The notes below the pieces were generated by a model that was given only the letters and a program-made list of their open reading frames with translations, was not told the DNA's origin and searched no databases. DNA of 42,500 bases from Stramonita haemastoma (taxonomy: Eukaryota > Mollusca > Gastropoda > Neogastropoda > Muricidae): positions 84,314,541 to 84,357,040 of the forward strand of contig CM060316.1 of NCBI GenBank assembly GCA_030674155.1, read 5' to 3'. Shown piece after piece: positions 24,755-41,949 of this stretch. The first letter of the stretch is position 1, and every line of letters begins with the position of its first letter. A program made the translations under genes and the position numbers.

Positions 24755-24960
24755 CGCTCGCACACACACACACACATACACAAATATGCGTGGGTGTTCA
24801 GTCCAACGACAGTAGAAAACATAACAACACTAGATCTGCACAGTTTGACCTATTACTTCCATACAACTTACGAGTTGTGACACCGATACTGCGATCTATA
24901 GATCGGTGTTTGCCTGTTTGGTGATGCATTATTATTTTAAAATGCTTTCTTACCGCCCAT
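354..24960 (-). CDS. SNX29: Sorting nexin 29 orthologue (RUN domain protein), 5' portion, 11 exons, runs off the left edge
   Basis: I assign this gene from spliced minus-strand exons whose conceptual products match SNX29 in order. These are the N-terminal [11 protein letters not shown], CQxRFGGR, a RUN domain with [23 protein letters not shown] and ERNSMLPTM, a lysine-rich [15 protein letters not shown] linker, and a coiled coil opening with [15 protein letters not shown]. Coding exons are 24954-24960, 16593-16657, 14151-14203, 13690-13770, 13091-13166, 12420-12594, 11410-11480, 8743-8901, 7243-7426, 6457-6627 and 354-546, about 410 residues. SNX29 is a cytoplasmic or endosomal trafficking protein, and the family's C-terminal PX phosphoinositide-binding domain is not in this window. 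All exons have GT/AG borders. Phase is continuous except at the exon 4/5 junction (one base short) and in exon 9 (one base extra). Intron 1 carries a nested LINE. Gene identity is firm; exact isoforms are not known. Confidence 0.93.
575..700 (-). mobile_element. SINE-D fragment abutting SNX29 exon 11 acceptor
   Basis: TATACCACTTTATGTCACAG through GAAATTTGGGCTGCTCTCCC matches the copy at 1430. Its tail side lies about 30 bases upstream (transcript sense) of the exon 11 acceptor. Confidence 0.75.
747..950 (+). other. Small unassigned open frame in SNX29 intron 10
   Basis: A 67-codon frame ([20 protein letters not shown] onward) has balanced composition and few low-complexity residues, unlike its surroundings. 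It contains an inverted repeat, TGGTGCGTTCGCACCA. It could be a transposon remnant. No homology is recognised. Confidence 0.25.
1341..1425. repeat. (TG)n microsatellite
   Basis: Nearly pure TG with two TT/GG interruptions, in SNX29 intron 10. Confidence 0.97.
1430..1770 (-). mobile_element. SINE-D, longer copy
   Basis: GAAATTCGGCTGCTCTCCCC, AGTGGATTTTATCTACAGAA and CATTCGAAAGACTAGTACCC are family blocks shared with 575-700 and 42425-42500. A (TG)n tract lies at its tail (1341-1425). Confidence 0.7.
1771..4660. other. SNX29 intron 10, AT-rich part without genes
   Basis: It holds A-, C- and T-homopolymers (C run at 1946-1967, about 2590, about 3942 and 4075), short CA tracts and no exon-like frame on either strand. 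I see no repeat family I can name. Confidence 0.7.
3477..3566. repeat. (GT)n microsatellite, 45 units
   Basis: Uninterrupted GT dinucleotides, the longest pure tract in SNX29 intron 10. Confidence 0.98.
4661..5693. other. SNX29 intron 10, G-run and palindrome-repeat segment
   Basis: G-rich runs (4969-5001 and 5111-5140) on the plus strand could form G-quadruplexes. The 45-bp palindromic repeats are the only other structure seen. Confidence 0.6.
5239..5346. repeat. Three 45-bp repeats each opening with a 12-bp palindrome
   Basis: CCGGTTTACCGG (5239-5250), CCGGTATACCGG (5284-5295) and CCGGTAAACCGG (5329-5340) are exactly 45 bp apart. Each is followed by GGGC..TGGGA. Read on the minus strand, the unit gives 15-residue repeats of the form FPQPGLPV. 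It lies in SNX29 intron 10. Confidence 0.92.
5694..6064 (-). mobile_element. SINE-A, near full length, with target duplication
   Basis: A tRNA-headed SINE lies on the minus strand. The head ends near 6055 (..GACCACTAGGCTGTCC on plus, the A-box region inverted), the body has the ..GGCCTCGGTTTATAG.. block, and the tail is ATTCTTTTATATTGAGGATA with TTTATT repeats. GTGAGATTT at 5694-5702 and 6056-6064 is the target-site duplication. It lies in SNX29 intron 10. Confidence 0.9.
6457..6627 (-). CDS. SNX29: SNX29 exon 10
   Basis: This 171-base exon is open in the frame set by exon 9 and keeps phase 1-1. It encodes [20 protein letters not shown], a short helical stretch, and then a Ser/Pro-rich linker ending [10 protein letters not shown]. 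The family is poorly conserved here, so support rests on splice sites (CAAACAG acceptor, GG/GTATAT donor), phase and high GC. Confidence 0.8.
7243..7426 (-). CDS. SNX29: SNX29 exon 9 (basic linker), one-base length anomaly
   Basis: The homologous frame reads [20 protein letters not shown], like the family's lysine tract followed by VTNIISFDDE, then a Ser/Thr-rich stretch ending YPGSTP. The acceptor GGTTTCAG is good. The exon is 184 bases where the flanking phases require 183. The extra base is most simply one A in the run of four A just inside the exon. As given, the spliced frame would fail soon after the acceptor. Confidence 0.88.
7734..8306 (-). mobile_element. pogo/Tigger-like MITE with TA target duplication
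   Basis: 27-bp terminal inverted repeats starting CCGTAAAATCCCTAGCATAC (left 7736-7762; right 8278-8304) match at 25 of 27 positions, and TA flanks both ends. The internal motif GGCGTTTGCTAG recurs three times (about 7799, 8208 and 8264) and can pair with the TIR. A transposase N-terminus fragment lies inside on the minus strand. The element is non-autonomous, 569 bp between the TA duplications. Confidence 0.9.
7807..7923 (-). pseudogene. N-terminal fragment of a pogo/Tigger-type transposase
   Basis: A 38-codon frame starts [20 protein letters not shown]. This resembles the KRKSYTxEFKLEVVxYA opening of the DNA-binding helix-turn-helix of pogo/Tigger and Brinker-like proteins. It ends at a stop soon after. 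It explains the MITE as an internal deletion product. Assignment is by motif only. Confidence 0.6.
8324..8720 (+). mobile_element. SINE-A 3' part, interrupted by SINE-B
   Basis: A 5'-truncated SINE-A (ACACGGGGATTGGATG.. then ..TATCCTCGATATAAAAGAAT) is split by SINE-B. The two halves rejoin exactly at the duplicated GCTTATTCCAT. Confidence 0.85.
8396..8686 (-). mobile_element. SINE-B (tRNA-headed) nested in SINE-A
   Basis: A minus-strand SINE with a tRNA-like head (A box TAGTCTAGTGG, B box near GGCTTCAATCC, anticodon-loop-like CTCGTAA). It carries a body block reading GGGCACAACGC and ACACCTGGGTGGGGTGAG on the plus strand. GCTTATTCCAT at 8385-8395 and 8687-8697 is a perfect 11-bp target duplication. 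Confidence 0.9.
8743..8901 (-). CDS. SNX29: SNX29 exon 8
   Basis: This 159-base exon encodes [20 protein letters not shown], the last RUN-domain helix as in the family's GLNSILFAI. A low-complexity acidic and Pro/Ser linker follows ([16 protein letters not shown]). It leaves in phase 1 with donor TTG/GTTAGT. Confidence 0.92.
9029..10345 (+). repeat. Tandem array of about 300-bp units in SNX29 intron 7
   Basis: Units start near 9029, 9361, 9658 and 9891, with a partial one at 10338. Shared blocks are TTATTCCACTCAGTGGTGAT, GGTATTATCATATGGTATTG and GTCTTAAATAATGGTTGGTG then GATATAAGCTGTT. Units 2 and 3 are almost identical over their first 150 bases. Units 1 and 4 share another block (TATGAATTGAAGT..AATCTGACATAA). 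A (GT)n tract has expanded inside unit 4. Confidence 0.88.
10084..10170. repeat. (ATT)n microsatellite
   Basis: An interrupted TTA triplet run lies in unit 4 of the array, broken by ATC variants. Confidence 0.95.
10210..10540. repeat. Three long (GT)n tracts
   Basis: Tracts at 10210-10285, 10387-10460 and 10470-10538 are separated by short unique DNA and followed by a GTGG/GGGT run to 10560. Confidence 0.97.
10910..11010 (+). mobile_element. LINE-like 3' terminus with (GATT)n tail
   Basis: GATGGCTTGATGGAAAAAAG, TACTCAATGTACCATCTGGA and AATAAAAATTT lead into four GATT repeats. A conserved end followed by a 4-bp microsatellite is typical of non-LTR elements that lack poly(A). The upstream tandem array could belong to the same insertion. 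Confidence 0.55.
11410..11480 (-). CDS. SNX29: SNX29 exon 7
   Basis: Seventy-one bases (acceptor TGTTGCAG, donor CTG/GTGAGA) encode [20 protein letters not shown] followed by MSA. This is the end of the RUN domain, where the family has an aromatic-rich W-F segment and ERSSMLPTM. Confidence 0.94.
11922..11992 (+). mobile_element. SINE-A 3' fragment
   Basis: ACCGGGACTGGATGTAAAAA through TTATTCCATTATCCTCG and the AAGAATAAAG tail match the last 70 bases of SINE-A. Intron 6 of SNX29 ends just downstream. Confidence 0.75.
12420..12594 (-). CDS. SNX29: SNX29 exon 6 (RUN domain core)
   Basis: This 175-base exon encodes [20 protein letters not shown] and continues through [20 protein letters not shown] to [15 protein letters not shown]. 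That is the most conserved part of the RUN domain and the strongest single match to SNX29. RUN domains bind small GTPases or motor adaptors in endosomal traffic. Splice borders are TTTTTCCCAG and AA/GTAAGT. Confidence 0.96.
13091..13166 (-). CDS. SNX29: SNX29 exon 5
   Basis: The acceptor TATATACAG and donor CTG/GTAGGT bound 76 bases whose useful frame reads [20 protein letters not shown] then LETEP. It joins exon 6 correctly (..[12 protein letters not shown]). Given exon 4's phase, 77 bases would be expected, so one base is missing or a small exon of length 3n+1 lies between them. Confidence 0.85.
13395..13670 (+). mobile_element. Diverged SINE-C relic followed by a second tRNA-like head
   Basis: CTTCAAATCTTGGCAGCAGC.. 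and ..CTCAGGTCAAAAGTGCACGC resemble the B-box and body of the SINE at 39465. At 13563, TGGCGCAGTGGTTAGTGCC and TTCAAATCCCA form a further A-box/B-box pair of a truncated SINE. Confidence 0.6.
13690..13770 (-). CDS. SNX29: SNX29 exon 4 (start of RUN domain)
   Basis: The 81-base exon enters and leaves in phase 2 (donor GAG/GTAGGT). It encodes [18 protein letters not shown] and NNKALSAL, the first RUN-domain helix. Read directly into exon 5, the phase is off by one base. Confidence 0.9.
13936..14005 (+). mobile_element. SINE-A tail fragment after a CA tract
   Basis: GTGCTTATCCCATTATCCTC and AAAAGAATAC followed by AAATA repeats match the SINE-A 3' end. It is flanked by (CA)n on both sides (13915-13936 and 14002-14022). 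Confidence 0.75.
14151..14203 (-). CDS. SNX29: SNX29 exon 3
   Basis: This 53-base exon (acceptor TGTTTGCAG, donor GTAAGT) encodes [17 protein letters not shown] and splits an Arg codon. CQxRFGGR and DSDSR are characteristic of SNX29 immediately before its RUN domain. Confidence 0.93.
14880..15600. other. GC-richer unassigned block in SNX29 intron 2
   Basis: This roughly 700-bp stretch (..GAGGGGCCCTGCACTGCTGC..) is clearly more GC-rich than the flanking AT-rich intron. Only short broken frames exist, on both strands. It may be part of an old retroelement. No domain is visible. Confidence 0.4.
15619..15970 (+). mobile_element. SINE-A, full-length reference copy
   Basis: The best copy of the family. 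The tRNA-like head GGGGACGGATAGCCTAGTGG (A box from about 15629) is followed by B box GGTTCGAGTCC at 15673-15683. The body includes CTTCGGATGAGACTTTAAAC and the CGAATGCACGCAGAACAT block. The 3' end has GGGGACCGGATGAAAAAAAG, CCTCGATATAAAAGAATT and an A-rich tail. An internal Pol III promoter is implied. Confidence 0.93.
15975..16086 (-). mobile_element. tRNA-headed SINE fragment, opposite strand
   Basis: On the minus strand, GCCGCCATGGGGCAGTGGTT (A box) and TCATGGGTTAGAATCC (B box) form a tRNA-like head. Its truncated body meets the A-rich tail of the SINE-A copy on its left, giving a tail-to-tail pair. Confidence 0.7.
16593..16657 (-). CDS. SNX29: SNX29 exon 2
   Basis: The acceptor TTTGTTTCAG and donor CAG/GTGAAG bound 65 bases in phase 1-0. 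They encode [21 protein letters not shown], the conserved helix that starts the SNX29 N-terminus. The exon lies just left of the GA microsatellite into which the SINE/LINE nest inserted. Confidence 0.92.
16719..16903. repeat. (AG)n and (CAGA)n microsatellite, left half
   Basis: (AG)n at about 16719-16805 and (CAGA)n at about 16806-16862 pass into a degenerate GA stretch that served as the SINE target. The matching right half is at 23076-23190. Confidence 0.95.
17081..20907 (-). pseudogene. LINE ORF2: APE endonuclease - reverse transcriptase - RNase H, disrupted
   Basis: The start is taken at the ATG of [14 protein letters not shown], just after the repeat spacer. Endonuclease motifs are QWNARS, GGDFNAH, IDLSLIS and GSDHLPL; the usual catalytic Glu of the LQET motif is replaced (LQSLN). 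RT motifs are [46 protein letters not shown] and the catalytic YADD (about 18810-18821). RNase H motifs are YTDGS, AEL, VDSKS and [16 protein letters not shown] terminal [16 protein letters not shown] zinc motif follows. Breaks are a frameshift near 19515, two adjacent TAG codons near 18745, a frameshift in an A run near 18000 and a frameshift near 17610. The domain order is clear despite the damage. Confidence 0.9.
20909..21135. repeat. Simple-repeat spacer between LINE ORF1 and ORF2
   Basis: Two (CA)n tracts (about 20913-20975 and 21013-21062), poly(A)/AAAAG runs (about 20979-21010) and a G19 run (about 21113-21131) sit in the inter-ORF gap. Such sequence is unusual inside a LINE body and probably expanded after insertion. 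Confidence 0.85.
21329..22930 (-). CDS. LINE ORF1: PHD finger plus SGNH-esterase-like protein
   Basis: This intact 533-codon ORF starts [16 protein letters not shown]. Residues 42-90 carry a C4HC3 PHD-type finger: C42, C44, C56, C59, H64, C67, C87 and C90. A Lys/Ser-rich, probably disordered middle follows (about 190-310), with a weak helix at about 130-155. Residues 325-490 resemble an SGNH hydrolase. The GDS block appears as HDS (330-332), GIND is at 381-384, and the terminal catalytic DxxH appears as DGIH (465-468). Such ORF1 proteins are known from CR1-like LINEs, where they are thought to bind nucleic acid or lipid. The last 40 residues are basic and end in YYYY. Confidence 0.85.
   Translation of the reverse strand: MSKSRWLDTLRKRQKSAPSLTVKTCQDVSVLNRSGDLQKSNCFCGSTKPGISTLSCHDCKRQIHFDCTKLPAYQLTVFLNFKRKFSCEECVTSNCSSKCKPTNVLNAEILSTSCDDTKEQPVSIDNSSLFDKIEELSRKINEISQTFQEFARTQKNLDGHDNATLFMQSHCPKTVSAVSTQTDKVDFEVPALSTRSTSPSYAEVAARSVPPTIKATSNASRKHGTGRMSGKENTPAKPRPTQKKKENDVSRKNIETSVQTLRHEKRDVKSRRKKEVNNKTNQSRVLGKQDDRQEDQDLKREHFKSENSYRINASIPQNNTTQFPTAFIIHDSVFKGIDAHRLGRSYGFQATMKKVTTTEDITQEMEHANLSSAEVVLIHVGINDLRKKEPKEASKDLVGIVTSLSEKYKNIKVLLSKVSPTCNRDLNAKADLFNAYNNSALLEHPRVSFVSHENLKTGQGRMMQDGIHPSYRGTAVLAGNVGRSLQRLLWERPKKRGLQRRRYQWPRGCPSFSRHALPTDWQSWSGGNLYYYY
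23076..23190. repeat. GA/CAGA microsatellite, right half
   Basis: GAGAGAGACTAGAGAGA followed by imperfect CAGA repeats continues the left tract across the nested insertion. Confidence 0.9.
23310..23775 (+). mobile_element. Diverged SINE (SINE-E), copy 1
   Basis: A degenerate tRNA-like start (CGTAGACTCGTAGTGGTTAA) precedes a SINE-A-like body (..CAGAACATTTTGCGCACATG..). A distinct end block (..GGTGAACCTTGGAGCTCTAG..) recurs at 40525-40815. An A20 run near 23613 lies inside. Confidence 0.6.
23782..23846. repeat. (TG)n microsatellite
   Basis: A pure TG run between SINE-E and SINE-A copies in SNX29 intron 1. A second run (24254-24326) follows the SINE-A head. Confidence 0.97.
23900..24252 (-). 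mobile_element. SINE-A, near full length
   Basis: The tail ATTCTTTTATATTGATAATG at left and the inverted head TTCTGACTACTAAGCTATCC at right match the family over the whole length. The B box is mutated (AACTCGGGTC region). It lies in SNX29 intron 1. Confidence 0.88.
24328..24475 (-). mobile_element. Diverged SINE-A 3' part
   Basis: ATTCTTTTATTTTGAGGATA through TTTTGTAAATTTTTTCATGT follows the SINE-A tail and body with many changes. It begins directly after a (GT)n tract. Confidence 0.7.
24564..24780. repeat. (GT)n-(CG)n-(CA)n complex near the SNX29 start
   Basis: GT tracts at 24564-24622 and 24697-24746 with GTCACT interruptions between run into GCGCGCGCGC and then CACACACACACA. The last 80 bases alternate purine and pyrimidine and are self-complementary. 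It lies within 400 bp of the divergent promoter. Confidence 0.93.
24954..24960 (-). CDS. SNX29: SNX29 coding exon 1 (start codon)
   Basis: Only seven coding bases, ATGGGCG, precede a GTAAGA donor. The start is fixed by an in-frame TGA four codons upstream and by the splice to exon 2, which gives [15 protein letters not shown], matching the N-terminal layout of SNX29. Upstream bases are 5'UTR and the shared promoter with RPL10. Confidence 0.82.
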
Positions 24961-25130
24961 TCTTGTGATGTGTCAACATCAGGTCTATTTTTCCACAAAT
25001 TCAAAAATACAATTCATTCGTAAAAAGCTATCACACGAACGGCTAAGTTCTTTTACTCGAGAAAACAGTAAGTGAAAGTGAAGAGAGCGGAGAAAACCCT
25101 CCCTTCTGCATCCCTATTTTTATCACATGA
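24961..25130. promoter_or_regulatory. Compact divergent promoter between SNX29 and RPL10
   Basis: The two start codons face away from each other (24960 minus, 25325 plus). After allowing for 5'UTRs, about 100-170 bp remain. A TATTTTTATC element at about 25115-25124 abuts TCACATGA at 25123-25130, which matches an E-box/M-box bound by MiT/TFE and USF-type bHLH factors. A pyrimidine-rich start candidate for RPL10 follows directly. Transcription starts are inferred, not seen. Confidence 0.6.
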
Positions 25131-25324
25131 CTTCCTCTTCCTCCGGACACGTTCACTTGAATGCTCTCCCTTGGAGGCAGGAACACGCCGGTGAGGAAAA
25201 TTAACCATTGTAGGGTCTTTTCTGAATCTATATCGTTTGTCATTTTAATATTTCATCAGCCATAACAATACTGAATGGTGTTTCACTTATGAGTTTGTCT
25301 TTCTGTTGCAGTTGATATTTCATC
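25131..25324 (+). promoter_or_regulatory. RPL10: RPL10 5'UTR: TOP-like non-coding exon and UTR intron
   Basis: A CTTCCTCTTCCTCCGG pyrimidine tract at 25131-25146 resembles the 5' terminal oligopyrimidine start of ribosomal-protein mRNAs, which places them under TOR/LARP1 translational control. A non-coding exon would end at 25190 with donor CCG/GTGAGG. A TTCTGTTGCAG acceptor at 25301-25311 leaves 13 UTR bases before ATG. The UTR intron would be 121 bp. The exact cap site is inferred. Confidence 0.6.
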
Positions 25325-36791
<11,467 letters not shown>

Positions 36792-36900
36792 TGCTATCCA
36801 ATACAGGACTCGTGTACAGATGAAACTGCATTCTGTATGAAAGGGAAATAAAGGCACATTGCTTTGGCAAAAGCTGAAAATCATGTCTGGGTTTTATAGA
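36792..36900 (+). terminator. RPL10: RPL10 3'UTR and polyadenylation signal
   Basis: AATAAA at 36847-36852 lies 55 bases after the stop. A T/GT-rich stretch at about 36884-36896 could serve as the downstream element, so the mRNA end is expected near 36865-36880. This gives the very short 3'UTR typical of ribosomal-protein genes. Confidence 0.85.
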
Positions 36901-39464
36901 AGTTGCTGAATGGCTTCTTTCTTAGTATACGTGCACAACCCCCTTTATTTAATTTAATTTTTTTTTTTTTTAAGTTAAAGAAGCTTATTTATCAGTACAC
37001 ACTCTTAACCCTTGTAATAAATTGTTTCCTTTTTTTGTGTGGGGGGTAATCTATGATTGCTTGCAAATTGATGAACTATTTTCACCAAAGATCATGGAAT
37101 GGCCCGTCAGGTTGTTGAAAAGACATTGCTCTCACACACACACAGCACACACACACACACACACACAAAACTTGTTGAATCTTTCATCTCGACCAGTTGC
37201 AGTTTGTGTCCTGGTTAACACTGCAGATTTTCAGATGGGGTTTCAGGTTTGATCCCTTGCAAAGGCACATAAAATGTGGGAGTTTTTAGATGTTGACCAG
37301 CTCCAACTGGAGTGAAGATGCTGTGGACTTGGACAAGTTTCATCCACCATACAGATGTGAAAAATTATTGCACAGTTTATCATTGAAGTCGACATGCAAT
37401 TACCTTTATGGTAGGGGAAAAATGGGGTAGCATACACAAAAACTTTTCTGTTTGTAAACCTCAGAGCTGTAGCTGAGGAACAAACAAATGTGCAGTTTTA
37501 CCTTGTGAATTCTGCAGATATGAATGTGTTTCTTTAGCCTGGTTTAGGCAGAATATGAAACAAAGCATGATATAGAGCTCTGTTACAAACTCTTGCATAC
37601 ACATGGATCACCATCATCACACTTACTCACTGTGTTCAATTAAGTAGATGATAAAAACGAGTTCACATTTTCTTTCTTGAGTTTATAAGATTGTTTATGG
37701 CTAACACAAACTGTTCATTGCGAACACAAAAACACAAGTCCTTCAGCAGCCCTTGTCTTGCCATTATTCAGTAATTACTTGCTGTTCCAATAATAGTTTT
37801 GGCCATTCTGTGCTAAAATCCAATTTACAAACTCCTGATCTGAAATGTATTGTGTAATTATGTACACGAGTCATAAAGAGACCATATACTACACCATGCC
37901 AATGATTTTCATAATACTGTGAAGGCATATTGACTCATATTGTTCTTTTTAAGTCTTGTTTGATAAGTAACTTTATGTTAAAAAAAAAGAACAGAAACAA
38001 AACAAGAAGAGTAATTTCTGGTGCGTTTGGCTTGTGAGGAAAAAAATTCGCCTTCTTCAGCAAGGAAATGTACAGGACAAAGAAAGATAGCACTATAGTT
38101 TTGCAACATTCTTTCAACGAACACAAAAGTGAGAAGGAAATCTCCCCAACCAAAATTGAAAAACAGACAAAAAACCTCAAGACAAAACCAACCCCCCCCC
38201 CCCCCTCCCCCACCAAAACATCAAAGAATGAAAACAAGTTGGAAAGGGCAGGAGCCAGAAAACAGCCCGATAGAGAAAGCAGAGGGTGAAACTGGTTTCT
38301 CTTCTTGGCTTCAACAAACCTGCCCCTTATGATATCCCACTTTTTGATGCTCAACACTACAGTGAATGCAAAGATGGTTCATCAGTCTACTGTATAGTAC
38401 ATGTGTAAGACAAAAAACCAGACTATGAAATATACTCTGTATTTTCAAACAGATTGCAAGCTGATCTGGAGTTCTCCCTTCTGTCTCATTCACAACTGTC
38501 TTCCATGGCGATAATATTGGCATACAACTTTGGTTCAGTGGAGCATTGGGCTACACCCATAATGAACCAAGAACTTGTCTTTTTTCATGCGTGCAATATT
38601 CTGAATGCAGAGATGACTATGGAGAGGAAAAAAAGTAGAACACCCATGATTTTTCTTACACATACAATTCATATGGCAAGTTATTGTAATGTCAGTCATA
38701 AGAAAACAAAAGCTTTTTCACATAAAAATACTTATTCTCCAATGAAGACACTAAAGAGGGAAAAACGAGTCTCCTGATGCAAGAAATATGAGTGAAAAGA
38801 AAGAAAAGTAAATAAGCACAATTTTAAAGAAAGTGCCTACTAAACAAAAAAAAACACCAAAACCCACTGCCGTCATTTGTTTTAATGATCCCTTGTGGGA
38901 GAAGTGTCTACAAAGGTTGCTGTCCAGCTTCAACTGTTTGCCCATTGCCATCTATTTTTCATCTAAAACTCGAACTGTTCAACATAAGAAGCTGTGATCT
39001 GTATTATCACTGATCCATGCAGTTAATCTCAACATTTTTGTATCATTTCTTAAATATCGCCCATGGCTAGTATGAGCAAAGTGTCACATACATTTCAATA
39101 TAACCAATCACTTGGTGGAAAACAAAGTTATAAACATTTCATTGATTCTTGATGTTTATATATAGCCTATATTGACACCTTGTTAACTAGAAAAGAAAAA
39201 AAGACAAATCCAACCAAAGACCAACTTATCACCAACCACTCTGAAAATGTGAAGAAAAACTGGAAAGAAAATAAAAAGAAACATGCATGGGGTTTGCATA
39301 CCACATTTGTCTCAAGGGGCTCCAATACAATCCATAAAACTCGCCAATAATATGAGGATACTTAAATATACACAGCAAGCAAGATAAATCACATTCCAGG
39401 TGCGAAGAAATAACAAAAGTGCTGAATTATCAGACAGGTGGGAAGACTTTCATGGCAATACATG
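36901..39464. other. Intergenic region downstream of RPL10
   Basis: AT-rich, with (CA)n at 37134-37167, a tRNA-like SINE relic near 37190 and a C-rich run at 38190-38212. The frames present are short, unspliced and without recognisable domains on both strands. Confidence 0.7.
37180..37300 (+). mobile_element. tRNA-like SINE fragment downstream of RPL10
   Basis: TGTCCTGGTTAACACTGCAG and TTTCAGGTTTGATCCCTTGC resemble A and B boxes. The body is diverged. Confidence 0.4.
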
Positions 39465-39820
39465 ACCAACACTATAGCGAAATGGTTAAGCCACACTTCA
39501 ATCCCAAGGGTCTACAAGTCGTGGGTTCAAATCTCGGCGGCGTCTGGGAATAATTTTGCGATTTCCCAGGTCAGTGCAGACCTGCCTTTGCCTTATAATT
39601 GCCCTCTTGTATATACACAAGCAGAAGATAAATTGTGCACGTTAAAGATCCAAATTCATGTCAGCATTTGGTGGTAAGGACACAAGAACATACCCAGGAT
39701 ACATCCGGATCCCTGACGTCGGAGTGCCGCCACCTTCATGTGGGCAAAAACGGTGGTATATGCAAAATGTTACCATTGGTGAACCTGCGGAATCTAACCG
39801 AGGAACGGGAATAATTTAAT
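39465..39820 (+). mobile_element. SINE-C, near full length
   Basis: The tRNA-like head has A box TAGCGAAATGGTTAAGCC and B box GGGTTCAAATCTCGGC (about 39534). The body includes CCCAGGTCAGTGCAGACCTG and CACGTTAAAGATCCAAATTC, and the end block GGTGAACCTGCGGAATCTAA is related to that of SINE-E. Confidence 0.8.
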
Positions 39821-40125
39821 ATAAACTAGACAATACAGAAGAAAGGATCAAGGACAGAAAAATAAGTGAGAAAAAGGCCACAGAAAGAAAAGAGGCCAGG
39901 TAAAGAAAAGAATAACGTATAAGAGCTTTTCAGGAGATGGTATCGACACTGAAAGAGACACAGGGGCAGACAGATAAAGAATGGAGTCGCCCATTCAAAG
40001 GGATTTGTCTCCTGGAGTTCGCATCAATACCAACTGTACTCCCTCGTAAGTCCTTCGGATTAATGAATCTGGTATAAAGTCTTTTCATATCACATTTTTC
40101 ATTTTAGACGACCCCATCCCCACCC

Positions 40126-40127
<2 letters not shown>

Positions 40128-40174
<47 letters not shown>

Positions 40175-40186
40175 ACACACACACCA
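40128..40186. repeat. (CA)n-(CG)n-(CA)n tract
   Basis: CA repeats, then CGCGCGCGCGCG, then CA repeats: unbroken alternating pyrimidine-purine, prone to Z-DNA. Confidence 0.95.
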
Positions 40187-40398
40187 CCACCACCACCACC
40201 ACCACCATCGTCATCATCGTCGTCACCACCACCACCATCATCGTCGTCGTCGTCGTCACCACCATCGTCGTCGTCACCACCACCATCACCATCATCACCA
40301 CCACCATCATCATCATCATCATCACCACCACCATCATCATCATCCCCACCATCACCACCACCACCATCATCATCATCATCACCACCATCATCATCATC

Positions 40399-40429
<31 letters not shown>

Positions 40430-40500
40430 CCACCACCACCACCACCATCACCACCACCACCACCACCATCATCATCGTCATTATCATCATCATTATCAGC
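40183..40500. repeat. Long CAC/CAT/CGT triplet tract
   Basis: About 105 triplets of CAC, CAT and CGT in blocks. The minus strand reads as runs of Val and Met (GTG and ATG), so the long reading frame there is composition, not a gene. Confidence 0.96.
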
Positions 40501-40524
40501 AGTAGCCTCCCCATGAGATCCCCA

Positions 40525-40825
40525 TGAGACTAAGCCAAAGTGCGAACCTTAGCTATGCCAAGGTGCGAACCAACACAGGACATTTTGCGCACACGTTAAA
40601 ACTAGTTCCGCCTTTCTGGAGAGTAGGCCACTGCGTGCTGGTAGGAATGGACAATGATTTAAAAACAACAACAAAAACCGCATGCACACTGGTGTCGTGT
40701 TCAGATATCACCCCGAAGTCAGAATGCAGCTACCTTAATGGTGGGCAAAAATGGTCCCATACGCAAAGTCTCACCTATGGTGAATCTCAGAGCTGTAGCC
40801 AACGAATAAAAAAAAAAAAAAACAA
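40525..40825 (+). mobile_element. Diverged SINE (SINE-E), copy 2
   Basis: CATTTTGCGCACACGTTAAA and GTAGGCCACTGCGTGCTGGT match the copy at 23310. The end block GGTGAATCTCAGAGCTGTAG and an A-rich tail follow. Confidence 0.65.
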
Positions 40826-41246
40826 CAAAACAAAACAAACAAAACCCCACAAACAACCCCAGCAGAAAAAACACCCCAAACAAAACAAGATTGTGGTTCA
40901 ACTAATGGGTAGATTTTATCATTGGATATAATTATATTTCAAACAAGGGCATCATAAAATACAGGATAAAACCCTTTCAGTGACAAATTATCATATAAAT
41001 CAGTAAAATGGCTCACAAAAGCATGATATCAATCAATCCAAATTATCTGCATTGCACACAACATTTTACTGCCTGAGACATTTTGAAATAATAATAAAGA
41101 AAAAAATCTTCTGCCGTGAATTTCGCAGACGATTTTTATCACAAATTTGTTAGATGACGAAAGAATGGATCTATATCTGGTCGGTTACTGAATCTGACTT
41201 TTAAAAAAACAAACAAACAACACCCCCCCTCCCCAAAAAACTCTCT

Positions 41247-41329
<83 letters not shown>

Positions 41330-41949
41330 CTGCGAAGGGGGGGGGGGGGGGGCAGCACAAAGTCACACCTGCCTTTAATTTCTCAGATCAGTCACTCTCC
41401 CTCTTTTACCCAAAGTGCTCCAGACAGCCAAACAGTTCTGACAGTGAAAAAAAGGTCTTTGAACTTTACTTCCTGACTTTGGAAGCGCTGAGTGCTGAGC
41501 GCTGAGTCTCCCCATCCTGGCCTAAGTGAGTCTGTGTGGTAGTGATCTGCCGCCACTTAGCGCCCATCCGCCCATCAGTGGCAGGCAGTCTTCAGGACAA
41601 AGTGGGGCCATTACAGACAAAGAGGGAGTGGCAGCGTGAGGTTTGGTATGTACGTACCTACGGTACCCCCTATCTCCTCACGTCTTTCTACCACGCCATT
41701 TCCCTTCCACTTCCTGTTTCTCAGGTCAAGTCAAACGTATTATTCCCCCATTCCCCCCAACTGCCCCTCCCCAAAACAAACAAACAAACAAACAAACACC
41801 AAACCAATAAAACAAAAAACCCAACCAACCAAACCAAAAGAAACTACCCCCCCCCCCCCCCCCCTAACAAAACAAACAAACATAAAAACCGATTTAGGCG
41901 CATGGAAAAGCATGCACAATACTGGTAAAAAAAAGAAAAAAGAAAAGGT
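40826..41949. other. Intergenic simple-repeat region
   Basis: (GA)n at about 41250-41323, a G18 run at 41337-41352, (CAAA)n near 41778 and a C18 run near 41847. The 41380-41720 stretch is less repetitive and GC-richer, but shows no supported exon. Confidence 0.7.

Noticed and set aside
40104..40514. 136-codon Met/Val frame on the minus strand
   Set aside because: It is the CAC/CAT triplet tract read in one frame, with no non-repetitive part.
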